Shown: positions 1-5,184 of the stretch, one piece after another | How positions within the stretch are numbered: position 1 is the first letter of the stretch | Layout: each line of letters begins with the position of its first letter | From: Acetivibrio sp964466645 | GTDB lineage: Bacteria > Bacillota > Clostridia > Acetivibrionales > Acetivibrionaceae | DNA length: 7,647 nucleotides | NCBI GenBank assembly: GCA_964466645.1 | Contig: CAYXPB010000253.1 | Coordinates: 1 to 7,647 of the forward strand | Direction of reading: 5' to 3' | Notes under the pieces: generated by a model | Database searches by the model: none | Seen by the model: only the letters and a program-made list of their open reading frames with translations | What the model was told of the DNA's origin: nothing | Made by a program: the position numbers and the translations under genes

Positions 1-68
1 TTCTTGCTAAAGTGTAACATGAAAATAAAGTTGTTGTTCAAATTACGAATTGAAGATCCTTCAAGAAA

Positions 69-115
69 AAAAAGGAAAAGATGTTTATTCTTAATGTAAA
101 CACCTTTTCCTTTTT
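69..115 (-). terminator. Rho-independent terminator of the 3D-domain gene
   Basis: Long A/T-rich hairpin: arms 69-87 and 97-115 pair over 19 positions with one mismatch (A/C), around the loop 88-96. Read on the minus strand it ends in a run of eight T, as expected for an intrinsic terminator 78 bp after the stop codon of the minus-strand gene at 193. On the plus strand it ends in TTTTTATT, so it may also stop rightward transcription from outside the window. Confidence 0.75.
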
Positions 116-192
116 ATTCGTATTAGGAAATTCCAAAAAATTGCTGGTCAATTACCATTTCAAAAACTCTGATTTATATTTTTTGAACCCGC

Positions 193-1026
193 TTAAAGGG
201 ATATATCTTCAATCTTGCCGTTTCCCATCTTTACCAGATAAACATCCCAATAACCTGTCCCTAATTTATATGCAAAATTTTTATCAAAAACTGCAAAATC
301 AAATCTATTCTTTCCTTTAATTGCACTTCCTGTATCCATAGCCACTGCATATCCTAACCCTTTTATATAAAATACCGTTCCAAACGGCCAGAAGTTTTTG
401 TCTATTGCAATAGATACTCCCGGTATGATCGGTTGCCCAGAATTTGTAATACCTAAATCATTACCGCACTCTGAACTGCATGGTGTGTATGCTGTTCCTA
501 AAAATTTTCCCAGATACTTACCTCTCTCTACCGAACCTCTTGAACTTACCCCTTCAAATTCTGTAAAGCTTTGTGGTTTTATTCCTACAGAGGCTGCCTT
601 CTTCAATGAGTTTTGGAGCTCAATATTGTCTTGTGACAATTCCTTGTTTTGTTCTTCAAGCTGTTTATTCTGCTCCATCAGCTCGTAATTTCTGCTCTTG
701 ATCCCCTCAAGCATAGTGCTAATTTGCTCATTTTGTGCCGCTATCTGTTTAAACTGATCTTCCAACATACTGTACTCATTTGTTATTGTGCTATTTTTCG
801 ATATTAAGTTGTCATTTTCTTCTGCGATTGTTTGTATTCTGAGGAATGTATCTTCGTACTTTACTCTAGTGTCTTTGTACCATTTATATATAAAGTAATT
901 ATTGAGCCCTAGAGATACAAGCACGACAAATATGATATATGCTACCAATATAAGTGTCTTTTTATACTTTTTTTGAGTTTTTAACCTCGGAGGCTCACTT
1001 AGTGGTGCTGCCTCATCGCTTAACAT
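193..1026 (-). CDS. Membrane-anchored coiled-coil protein with C-terminal 3D domain
   Basis: A 277-residue cell-envelope protein. Residues about 1-22 are a short cytoplasmic tail, 24-42 a hydrophobic signal-anchor helix, and 50-145 a region rich in Q, N, E and L with heptad spacing, predicted to be a coiled coil. Residues about 172-265 form a 3D domain, a double-psi beta-barrel named for three conserved Asp. The matching residues here are D231 (in MDTGSAIKG), D243 (RFDF) and D248 (VFDK). Related folds occur in MltA-type lytic transglycosylases and in stationary-phase or germination proteins such as YocH and Rpf-like factors, so a peptidoglycan-directed role outside the membrane is inferred. 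C183 and C187 lie close together (PCSSEC) and could form a disulfide. The frame is open upstream to an ATG at 1056, but the ATG at 1026 has GGAGG 8 bp before it and is preferred. The exact enzymatic activity is not certain. Confidence 0.88.
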   Translation of the reverse strand: MLSDEAAPLSEPPRLKTQKKYKKTLILVAYIIFVVLVSLGLNNYFIYKWYKDTRVKYEDTFLRIQTIAEENDNLISKNSTITNEYSMLEDQFKQIAAQNEQISTMLEGIKSRNYELMEQNKQLEEQNKELSQDNIELQNSLKKAASVGIKPQSFTEFEGVSSRGSVERGKYLGKFLGTAYTPCSSECGNDLGITNSGQPIIPGVSIAIDKNFWPFGTVFYIKGLGYAVAMDTGSAIKGKNRFDFAVFDKNFAYKLGTGYWDVYLVKMGNGKIEDISL

Positions 1027-1034
1027 AATAATTT

Positions 1035-1039
1035 CCTCC
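1035..1039 (-). promoter_or_regulatory. Ribosome binding site that sets the 3D-gene start
   Basis: GGGAGG on the minus strand lies 8 bp before the ATG at 1026. The in-frame upstream ATG at 1056 has no comparable site, so the shorter 277-residue protein is the likely product. Confidence 0.8.
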
Positions 1040-1172
1040 CTTAAATTAAATCTCAAGTGGCATTAAACCACTTAAATTTGTTTTATGTTTTCAAGATGTG
1101 TAATAATATTGTTCAGTTTTAATTATCAACAAATAATTCATGTTTTATACATTTATTTTTTAATTTTTTATA

Positions 1173-1201
1173 TTTACAATTTAAAATGATTGTGCTATAA
1201 T
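1173..1201 (+). promoter_or_regulatory. Sigma-A promoter of the tRNA gene, with extended -10
   Basis: TTTACA (1173-1178, 5 of 6 to TTGACA), a 17-bp spacer, and a perfect TATAAT (1196-1201) preceded by TGC, an extended -10. Transcription would start near 1208, about 7 bases before the mature tRNA 5' end. A strong housekeeping-type promoter, as expected for a stable RNA. Confidence 0.8.
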
Positions 1202-1214
1202 AAGAATTCGTTAT

Positions 1215-1292
1215 CGGGGTGTAGCTCAGCTTGGCTAGAGTACTTGCTTGGGGTGCAAGGGGTCGTGGGTTCAAGTCCCGTCACTCCGACCA
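1215..1292 (+). tRNA. tRNA-Pro, anticodon GGG
   Basis: A complete cloverleaf can be folded. The acceptor stem CGGGGTG/CACTCCG (1215-1221 with 1282-1288) has one G-U pair, and C1-G72 is also the first pair of E. coli tRNA-Pro. The D arm runs from 1224, and the anticodon stem is CTTGC/GCAAG (1243-1247 with 1255-1259). The seven-base loop TTGGGGT places GGG at 1250-1252 with G37 next to it, as is usual for proline tRNAs. The T arm has a TTCAAGT loop and two wobble pairs at its outer end. A73 is followed by an encoded CCA (1290-1292). It reads CCC and CCU proline codons. It is a single tRNA gene, not part of a visible tRNA cluster. Confidence 0.96.
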
Positions 1293-1295
1293 TAG

Positions 1296-1335
1296 AAAAA
1301 CAAGGATTTATTATATAATAAATCTTTGTTTTTTT
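1296..1335 (+). terminator. Terminator of tRNA-Pro
   Basis: Four bases after the encoded CCA starts a hairpin with arms ACAAGGATTTATT and AATAAATCTTTGT, one G-T pair, followed by a run of T (1329-1335). It ends the tRNA transcript. Confidence 0.8.
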
Positions 1336-1353
1336 GTTTTAAGACATTAAATA

Positions 1354-1386
1354 AAAAACCGGCTTACAGTACGTAAGTCGGTTTTT
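1354..1386 (-). terminator. Terminator of the stalk-domain gene (possibly bidirectional)
   Basis: Hairpin AAAAACCGGCTTA / TAAGTCGGTTTTT around CAGTACG, one G-U type mismatch. It lies 31 bp after the minus-strand stop at 1417 and ends in T-runs in both directions, so it can close the minus-strand gene and back up the tRNA terminator. Confidence 0.78.
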
Positions 1387-1416
1387 ATCACATTTCTAGT
1401 TTTGCTTGCATAGGGA

Positions 1417-1998
1417 CTATTTTAGCCACAACACATTATCTTTTATTTCTGTCGTAAATTTCAAATCAGCAATTCTAACATAAGTAAAGTTCAAGTATTC
1501 AAGTACAGTTTCACCTGTCTTTAACTTGTCGCTTCCTTCTTCTTTTGGCAATGTTAAATCTGCTTTGCCAGGAATTTTTATGTATAAGTTACTTGCATCA
1601 GCAGTCAAATATTGTGAAAAAGCAGAAATTTCAATATAATATTCGTTATCATGTAATACGTACATAATAGGTTCTTCACGTAATACAAAAAATTCTGATT
1701 TCATTGAATAACTTCCACTTGAACTTACATTGACACTTGATGTACTCTGATTTGTTGTCAATTCGGCTGTCTTAGTAGCCTCATTCCAGAAAAGTGTTGC
1801 ACCTACCGCTTCTGTTGTCTTCCTTAGACTTAAATAAGTTGTCCCATCTAAGTTCAGCATTGGGTATTGCTCATCTTTTAAGCTTTTTCCATTAACTGTT
1901 ATATCATAAGTTATTGGATTTAAGATATATTGAGCCGCTGCCCCTGCTGTCCCTGTGATAAGACTACCTAAAATTACACCTATCACAAACTTTTTCAT
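1417..1998 (-). CDS. Exported protein with copper-amine-oxidase-N-like stalk domain
   Basis: A 193-residue secreted protein. Residues 1-22 (MKKFVIGVILGSLITGTAGA start) form a typical signal peptide: basic start, hydrophobic core, small residues before the likely cleavage after A20-A22. Residues about 31-81 match the copper amine oxidase N-terminal-like domain (Pfam Cu_amine_oxidN1 type): a VNG motif, L-DGTTYLSLR, then VGA-L-WNEATKTAEL. In clostridia this module is a structural or wall-associated stalk and does not carry oxidase activity. A Ser/Thr-rich linker (84-98) follows. The C-terminal region ends in YLNFTYVRIADL...NVLWLK, which looks like a second, degenerate copy of the same fold. The ATG at 1998 has AGGGG about 10 bp upstream. 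Monocistronic, with its own promoter and terminator. The ligand or partner is unknown. Confidence 0.85.
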   Translation of the reverse strand: MKKFVIGVILGSLITGTAGAAAQYILNPITYDITVNGKSLKDEQYPMLNLDGTTYLSLRKTTEAVGATLFWNEATKTAELTTNQSTSSVNVSSSGSYSMKSEFFVLREEPIMYVLHDNEYYIEISAFSQYLTADASNLYIKIPGKADLTLPKEEGSDKLKTGETVLEYLNFTYVRIADLKFTTEIKDNVLWLK

Positions 1999-2036
1999 AT
2001 AAAAACTACCCCTCTCAATAAATACTTACCTTTTAT

Positions 2037-2045
2037 ATTATAACA
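2037..2045 (-). promoter_or_regulatory. Extended -10 promoter of the stalk-domain gene
   Basis: Minus strand TGTTATAAT: a perfect TATAAT at 2042-2037 with TGn before it. No good -35 hexamer lies 16-18 bp upstream (TAGACC at 2066-2061 is the nearest), which fits a promoter driven mainly by its extended -10. The expected start is about 30 bp upstream of the ATG at 1998. Confidence 0.6.
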
Positions 2046-2152
2046 TCAATTAGCAATGCTGGTCTACAAAATTGTAAAACATTTCATGCACCTTTTTTTA
2101 TAAGCTGAATAGTATGTAGTATTCTAAAATAATTTCATGGAGGTAAATAAAT

Positions 2153-2257
2153 ATGGCAGACGGATTTAAAAAGTTTTTTGGTGATAACAGTGAAATATTA
2201 TTCTTTATCCTTGTTTTCTTAATACTATTTTGCAATGGAAAAGGTTATGATTGTTAA
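2153..2257 (+). CDS. Small single-helix membrane peptide, 34 aa
   Basis: ATG with a strong GGAGG (2139-2143) 9 bp upstream encodes a 34-residue peptide. Residues 1-10 (MADGFKKFFG) are short and basic/aromatic. D11-N-S-E14 is an acidic cap, 15-26 is a hydrophobic helix, and the tail C27-NGKGYD-C34 is polar with two Cys. I know of no assigned function. It resembles the many tiny Cys-containing membrane peptides of spore-forming clostridia. Its central segment matches the 41-residue peptide on the opposite strand (2728-2853) at 10 of 16 positions (D/E-N-x-E-I-L-x-F-I ... F-L-x-L-F), so the two are probably related. It is divergent from the stalk gene, 154 bp away. Confidence 0.7.
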   Translation: MADGFKKFFGDNSEILFFILVFLILFCNGKGYDC

Positions 2258-2436
2258 TAAGGTTATCTCATAAAAACTTTGCATTTGCAATTTCTAAAAA
2301 TACAATTTACATATTATGTATTGTATGATATTCCTACAACGGAAATCATTAACACCTACGATAAGTTTTCTACTATTAAATTGAATAAGTTATTTTTAGA
2401 AAGGGCCTATCACTATTCTTAATAGCTAACCTTACT

Positions 2437-2469
2437 TATGGGGACATTCGTGCTACGATTGTCCCCATA
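2437..2469. repeat. GGGGACA...TGTCCCC hairpin
   Basis: Perfect 10-bp arms TATGGGGACA (2437-2446) and TGTCCCCATA (2460-2469). After one T-T mismatch a further four pairs (TCGT/ACGA) leave a GCT loop. It is followed by TACTATTTCAG, with no T-run, so it is a weak candidate for an intrinsic terminator. It could be a transcription or mRNA-stability structure for the 34-residue peptide gene upstream, a dispersed palindromic repeat, or the end of a lost insertion element. Which of these it is cannot be decided from one copy. Confidence 0.6.
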
Positions 2470-2521
2470 TACTATTTCAGGCTATTCAAGGAAAATTTTT
2501 ATTATTATATTTCTGTGTTAA

Positions 2522-2562
2522 ATGAAATGATCGGAGGGACTTTTCCCCTCCGATCATTTCAT
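2522..2562 (-). terminator. 17-bp perfect hairpin closing the radical SAM cluster
   Basis: Arms 2522-2538 and 2546-2562 are perfect reverse complements (GATCGGAGGG core) around the seven-base loop 2539-2545. On the minus strand it begins 3 bases after the stop codon of the 46-residue ORF, which is why I read it as the end of the minus-strand transcription unit. The following minus-strand bases (TTAACACAG) are not a clean T-run, so the site may act as an mRNA 3' stabiliser as much as a terminator. Confidence 0.6.
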
Positions 2563-2565
2563 CAA

Positions 2566-2706
2566 TTACATTTTATTCTTTAACCACTTACTAAGCCGTG
2601 AAATACTGCTTGGTAGTAATAAAAAATAAGTAATCCCAAATTTTATAACATATACCATTGCTAGACTTTTATAGTAACCAGGTAATTTCACGACTTTCAA
2701 CTTCAC
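2566..2706 (-). CDS. Hypothetical small basic/hydrophobic protein, 46 aa, GTG start
   Basis: An open frame of 46 codons starting at GTG (2706) and ending TAA (2568-2566). The product starts M-K-L-K-V-V-K-L-P-G-Y-Y-K, continues with a hydrophobic stretch (residues about 16-32), and ends in a basic tail, SRLSKWLKNKM. Support for a real gene: composition like a small membrane-binding protein, position 21 bp after the stop of the 41-residue peptide, and a strong hairpin 3 bp after its stop. Against it: a GTG start, a poor ribosome site (AAGAAG about 8 bp upstream), and short length. The N-terminus recalls the MK...IKLP opening of the sporulation membrane peptide SpoVM, but the rest does not match, so that name is not applied. 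A later start at the ATG at residue 17 is possible. Confidence 0.45.
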   Translation of the reverse strand: MKLKVVKLPGYYKSLAMVYVIKFGITYFLLLPSSISRLSKWLKNKM

Positions 2707-2727
2707 ATATTTAGCTTCTTAGTAAAA

Positions 2728-2853
2728 CTAACAATCTGCAACGCCGCCTACTGATCCACATGGTCTACAGAAGAACAGTAACAAGAATAGAATAATGAAC
2801 CATAAAATTTCATCGTTTTCGAATATACCGCCTACACAGCCTTTACCTAACAT
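2728..2853 (-). CDS. Small Cys-containing single-helix membrane peptide, 41 aa
   Basis: ATG at 2853 with AAAGGA about 10 bp upstream encodes 41 residues. MLGKGC-VGGIF is followed by an acidic cap E12-N-D-E15, a hydrophobic helix about 16-28, then C29-R-P-C32, a Gly-rich tail GSVGG and a final C41. Cys at 6, 29, 32 and 41. The middle shares 10 of 16 positions with the 34-residue peptide encoded on the opposite strand at 2153-2257. It lies 173 bp downstream of the candidate precursor gene on the same strand, so co-transcription with the radical SAM cluster is possible. Such peptides are common in clostridial genomes and usually annotated as hypothetical. Role unknown; a metal-binding, sporulation-related or membrane-stress role would each be guesses. 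Confidence 0.72.
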   Translation of the reverse strand: MLGKGCVGGIFENDEILWFIILFLLLFFCRPCGSVGGVADC

Positions 2854-2953
2854 TTAAAATCAATCCTTTCATTTTAAATTCTTTACAATAGTATAATATT
2901 CATCAACAGGTTTTGTTGTTACAATTTCTCAAATCAAAAAAAAATTTTTAAAG

Positions 2954-2967
2954 TATTCCGCCTGTAT
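2954..2967. repeat. Left arm of 14-bp inverted repeat around the precursor gene
   Basis: TATTCCGCCTGTAT, an exact reverse complement of 3287-3300. It lies 60 bp after the precursor's stop codon (minus strand) and is much richer in G/C than its surroundings. Confidence 0.75.
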
Positions 2968-3026
2968 TGATATAAAAATCAAAAAAAGAATTTCCTTTTA
3001 AACTCACAGATATTTACAATAGCTCT

Positions 3027-3266
3027 TTATACTCTTTTTTTAACTGCAGGATTGACAATTTCTTGGTCAAGTGAACTTTGGAGGCTTCCGCATTGTACAT
3101 TACACCCGCAATTGTCACTCCACTCGACCGGCGAGCCTAAATGTTGAAGTAAATCTTTTATATTTCCGGTCTTTTGTAAAGCCTCCAATCTAGTATTCCA
3201 CAAAGTCAATGAACCTTCGATTATCTGAGCCTTGGCTTTCTTTACTTCTTCTAAATTCCCCAACAT
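3027..3266 (-). CDS. Candidate radical-SAM-modified precursor peptide, 79 aa
   Basis: A small soluble protein next to a radical SAM/SPASM maturase, read as its likely substrate (RiPP precursor). Residues 1-42 are charged and probably helical (LEEVKKAKAQIIEGSL, then LEALQKTGNIKDLLQHL), fitting a leader or recognition region. Residues 43-60 are the distinctive part: GSPVEW-SDN-C53-G-C55-NVQ-C59-G. The tail 61-79 is polar and ends KKRV. The only three Cys are in this 7-residue cluster. An ideal AAGGAG lies 8 bp before the ATG. It follows the maturase gene by 112 bp on the same strand. Cys could be joined by thioether bonds (sactipeptide/ranthipeptide type), or W49-S-D-N could form a cyclophane. 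These are inferences from family chemistry. It does not match the six-Cys SCIFF peptide pattern. I do not recognise a named family. Confidence 0.8.
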   Translation of the reverse strand: MLGNLEEVKKAKAQIIEGSLTLWNTRLEALQKTGNIKDLLQHLGSPVEWSDNCGCNVQCGSLQSSLDQEIVNPAVKKRV

Positions 3267-3286
3267 TATATCATCTCCTTAAAATT

Positions 3287-3300
3287 ATACAGGCGGAATA
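3287..3300. repeat. Right arm of 14-bp inverted repeat around the precursor gene
   Basis: ATACAGGCGGAATA, exact reverse complement of 2954-2967. It sits just before the precursor's ribosome site (minus strand, 7 bp from AAGGAG). In an RNA covering the gene the two arms could pair, bringing 5' and 3' flanks together; as DNA they could be operator half-sites or terminal repeats of a very small mobile unit. Confidence 0.75.
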
Positions 3301-3378
3301 TTTTTTTAAGCTTTTATCAGGAACCATACACATCATTAATATTGTTCATGTAAATTACACAAAAAGTTAAATCTATTT

Positions 3379-4698
3379 TTAGGAATTTATAGTTGATACA
3401 ATAAAATTCTCTATATTTTCAAATATAACCGGACATGAAGGTTTGCCGCAGTTAATTGCCGTAAGAGGGCACTTTTTAGTCTGACATGACGGGTAAAATG
3501 CACACTTTCCACATTTCTCAACACTATTAATATAGTCTTTTGTCCACATTTCCATTTTTACTTTGTTTAGATTTAATGTGCCATCACCATTTAGTACTCC
3601 TATATTGTTAATAGAGTTATCAAAGGCAACTGTACATTTATATAGCATACCATCAGAACCTATCACTATTGAATTACTTTTGCTTGCATAACACACATTT
3701 CCATGAGGATCTAATGATTCACGAACATCTTGTTTTGAAAACCTCATATTTATACAAGCTTTATTGAGAGATGAAATATAGCCTGCTATATAAGCATGGT
3801 CATCAAAGTATTCGTTTGCGTCTTTATTGCATCTTCCCCAATTTCTTACCGGCTGAAATGTTATCACAAATCTCTTGTCTGTTGAAAATACCGGAGCTAT
3901 TTCATCTCTAATCCAATTCTCTATAGTTTCAATTGATGTTGGAGAAAAATTAACTCTTATCTTCACAGTAATTTCTTTATTATCAAATTGCTTTAAAGCT
4001 ATTAAGTTTTTCATTATTGTACTATATGTCCCTTGACCTCCAACTAACTTTCTGCTTCTATTGTGTACGCTTTCAGGTCCATCTAGTGTTATCTGATAAT
4101 ATAGTACATTGCGCTCAATTAGCTTCTCCACCCGTTCAGGTATCAATAAATATCCATTGGTAGTCATTGAACTTATATACTTAATATCGTTTTCGCTGCA
4201 ATATTGCATAAAAGCGTCAGACATATCGAGTATCTCATCAAAGGCTAAAAGTGGTTCTCCACCGAACCATGAACAAGTCATCCTTGAAAAATTTTCTCTT
4301 TCTGCTTTTTTCTTAACAAACAGCTTTATCCCACGCATTATTTTAGGTGTTATAATTCCGTTTTCAAAGCTTTCATAGCAGTATGAACATCTAAAATTGC
4401 AGTTTTCATGAGGCATAATGGTAAGTCCTAGAGTACTGTCTTGTTCTTTTTCAAGAGTTGATTTCACTAGATTTTCCTCATTGACTTCATTATTAATCAA
4501 AAACCCTTGTACACAAAGTTCAGATCCTAGCAATTCGTCTAGTTGATTGTCATCAATCCCGTTGTTTAAAATATTTCTTACCGTTTCGACATATTCTTTA
4601 GGTATTTGTGCTATAGCACCCATAAAACTGTTATATAAGATTATTTCCTCACCCTTTTCAATTACAAAAGTATAAATTGATTTCTTCCACTTTTTCAA
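3379..4698 (-). CDS. Radical SAM/SPASM domain peptide maturase
   Basis: A 439-residue cytoplasmic iron-sulfur enzyme of the radical SAM/SPASM class, which modifies peptides with the 5'-deoxyadenosyl radical. Residues 1-75 (SIYTFVIEKGEEIILYNS...) are the N-terminal segment usual in peptide maturases and may bind the leader. The radical SAM core follows: C100-NFR-C104-SY-C107 is the CX3CX2C site of the [4Fe-4S]-SAM cluster, GGEP at 146-149 binds SAM, and TTNGYLL (179-185) and ITLDGP (203-208) are further core strands. The SPASM domain holds auxiliary clusters: C336, G350-x4-C355, C396-x2-C399-x5-C405-x4-C410, then C417 and C422. The x4 gap before C410 is one longer than the usual CX2CX5CX3C. 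The start is TTG, with GGAGG 7 bp upstream; the first in-frame ATG (residue 26) would remove the N-terminal strand. The probable substrate is encoded 112 bp downstream. An anaerobic sulfatase-maturase role is less likely because no sulfatase is near. Confidence 0.93.
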   Translation of the reverse strand: MKKWKKSIYTFVIEKGEEIILYNSFMGAIAQIPKEYVETVRNILNNGIDDNQLDELLGSELCVQGFLINNEVNEENLVKSTLEKEQDSTLGLTIMPHENCNFRCSYCYESFENGIITPKIMRGIKLFVKKKAERENFSRMTCSWFGGEPLLAFDEILDMSDAFMQYCSENDIKYISSMTTNGYLLIPERVEKLIERNVLYYQITLDGPESVHNRSRKLVGGQGTYSTIMKNLIALKQFDNKEITVKIRVNFSPTSIETIENWIRDEIAPVFSTDKRFVITFQPVRNWGRCNKDANEYFDDHAYIAGYISSLNKACINMRFSKQDVRESLDPHGNVCYASKSNSIVIGSDGMLYKCTVAFDNSINNIGVLNGDGTLNLNKVKMEMWTKDYINSVEKCGKCAFYPSCQTKKCPLTAINCGKPSCPVIFENIENFIVSTINS

Positions 4699-4705
4699 TA
4701 TACTC

Positions 4706-4710
4706 CCTCC
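4706..4710 (-). promoter_or_regulatory. Ribosome binding site supporting a TTG start for the maturase
   Basis: Minus strand GGAGGGAG lies just before TTG at 4698 (7 bp from GGAGG). No ATG is in register nearby, so this site decides the non-ATG start. Confidence 0.8.
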
Positions 4711-5170
4711 CTGAATGGTTGATAAAATACAACTAATATTAATAGATAAAACAATTAATAAAACTTTTGTCAGGTGAATTAAAATGCGAATTTGAAATGA
4801 TAAATTGACGGTTTTTGACTTTCTTAATTGTATATTTGCATATTTTAATATATATTGTTATTATTTCCACTTACAATAATATGATATACCATATAAAACC
4901 ATTTTTCAATATGTCTTGTACATTTTTTGCAAAAAAATTTTTTAACCCCAAATTATTATATTTGGGTTCCGAATAATATTATAGATATTTGAAAATTTGT
5001 CAAGCAAATCACATGTGCTAGTGAACAATAGTAATTTAAACAGCAAATGTAATGTGCAAGAAGTAACAAAAAGTACAACATGAACCGACTTACAATTAGA
5101 AATTTATATCAAATATTCTATTATTAATATTTGGTATATATTATAAACATAAGTATTTATATTATTTTTG

Positions 5171-5176
5171 AAAGGA
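5171..5176 (+). promoter_or_regulatory. Ribosome binding site that sets the S-layer gene start
   Basis: AAAGGATGATC (5171-5181) precedes three in-frame ATGs at 5176, 5182 and 5185. Spacing from AAAGGA is 5 bp to 5182 and 8 bp to 5185, so 5185 is preferred. A frame start at 5131 would add 18 residues before the signal peptide and has no ribosome site. Confidence 0.7.
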
Positions 5177-5184
5177 TGATCATG

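Larger units (their letters stand above)
2258..2565. other. Gene-poor gap with two hairpins
   Basis: This 308-base stretch between the 34-residue peptide gene and the end of the minus-strand cluster shows no supported gene. Its only structured parts are the hairpins at 2437-2469 and 2522-2562, listed separately. The rest (2258-2436) is AT-rich. One short frame beginning ATGATATTCC (20 codons) lacks a ribosome site and was not called. Confidence 0.6.
4699..5184. other. Divergent intergenic region between maturase and S-layer genes
   Basis: 486 very AT-rich bases that must hold the promoters of both diverging genes. Structured parts: a hairpin CCCAAAT (4947-4953) / ATTTGGG (4960-4966), extendable by GTT/AAC with one bulged C, next to an A-run/T-run; and an 8-bp inverted repeat CAAATATT (5110-5117) / AATATTTG (5126-5133) about 50 bp before the S-layer start. 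Possible but weak promoter parts are CTGACA on the minus strand near 4768-4773 and TTGACG/TTGACT on the plus strand at about 4805-4820. None has a convincing -10 at 17 bp, so no promoter is called. No supported gene and no recognisable riboswitch fold. Confidence 0.5.

Noticed and set aside
398..688. Open plus-strand frames at 81-320 and 398-688 with Cys/Ser-rich products
   Set aside because: They lie antisense to the 3D-domain gene or over its terminator, lack ribosome sites, and their composition follows from the opposite strand.
3027..3266. SCIFF (six Cys in forty-five residues) peptide beside the SPASM enzyme
   Set aside because: The protein is 79 residues with only three Cys, all within seven residues, so the SCIFF pattern does not fit.
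3284..3289. TATAAT on the minus strand just before the precursor gene, a possible -10 box
   Set aside because: Transcription would start inside or after the AAGGAG ribosome site (3280-3275), and the -35 position reads AGCTTA. The match probably results from AT-rich sequence beside the inverted repeat.
5131..5184. Start of the S-layer-type gene at the ATG at 5131
   Set aside because: It would place 18 hydrophobic residues before a normal signal peptide, and no ribosome site precedes it; AAAGGA lies just before 5182/5185.
4699..5184. Riboswitch or CRISPR-like structure in the long intergenic region
   Set aside because: Only a short CCCAAAT hairpin and an AT-rich inverted repeat are present; no conserved riboswitch core and no regularly spaced repeats.
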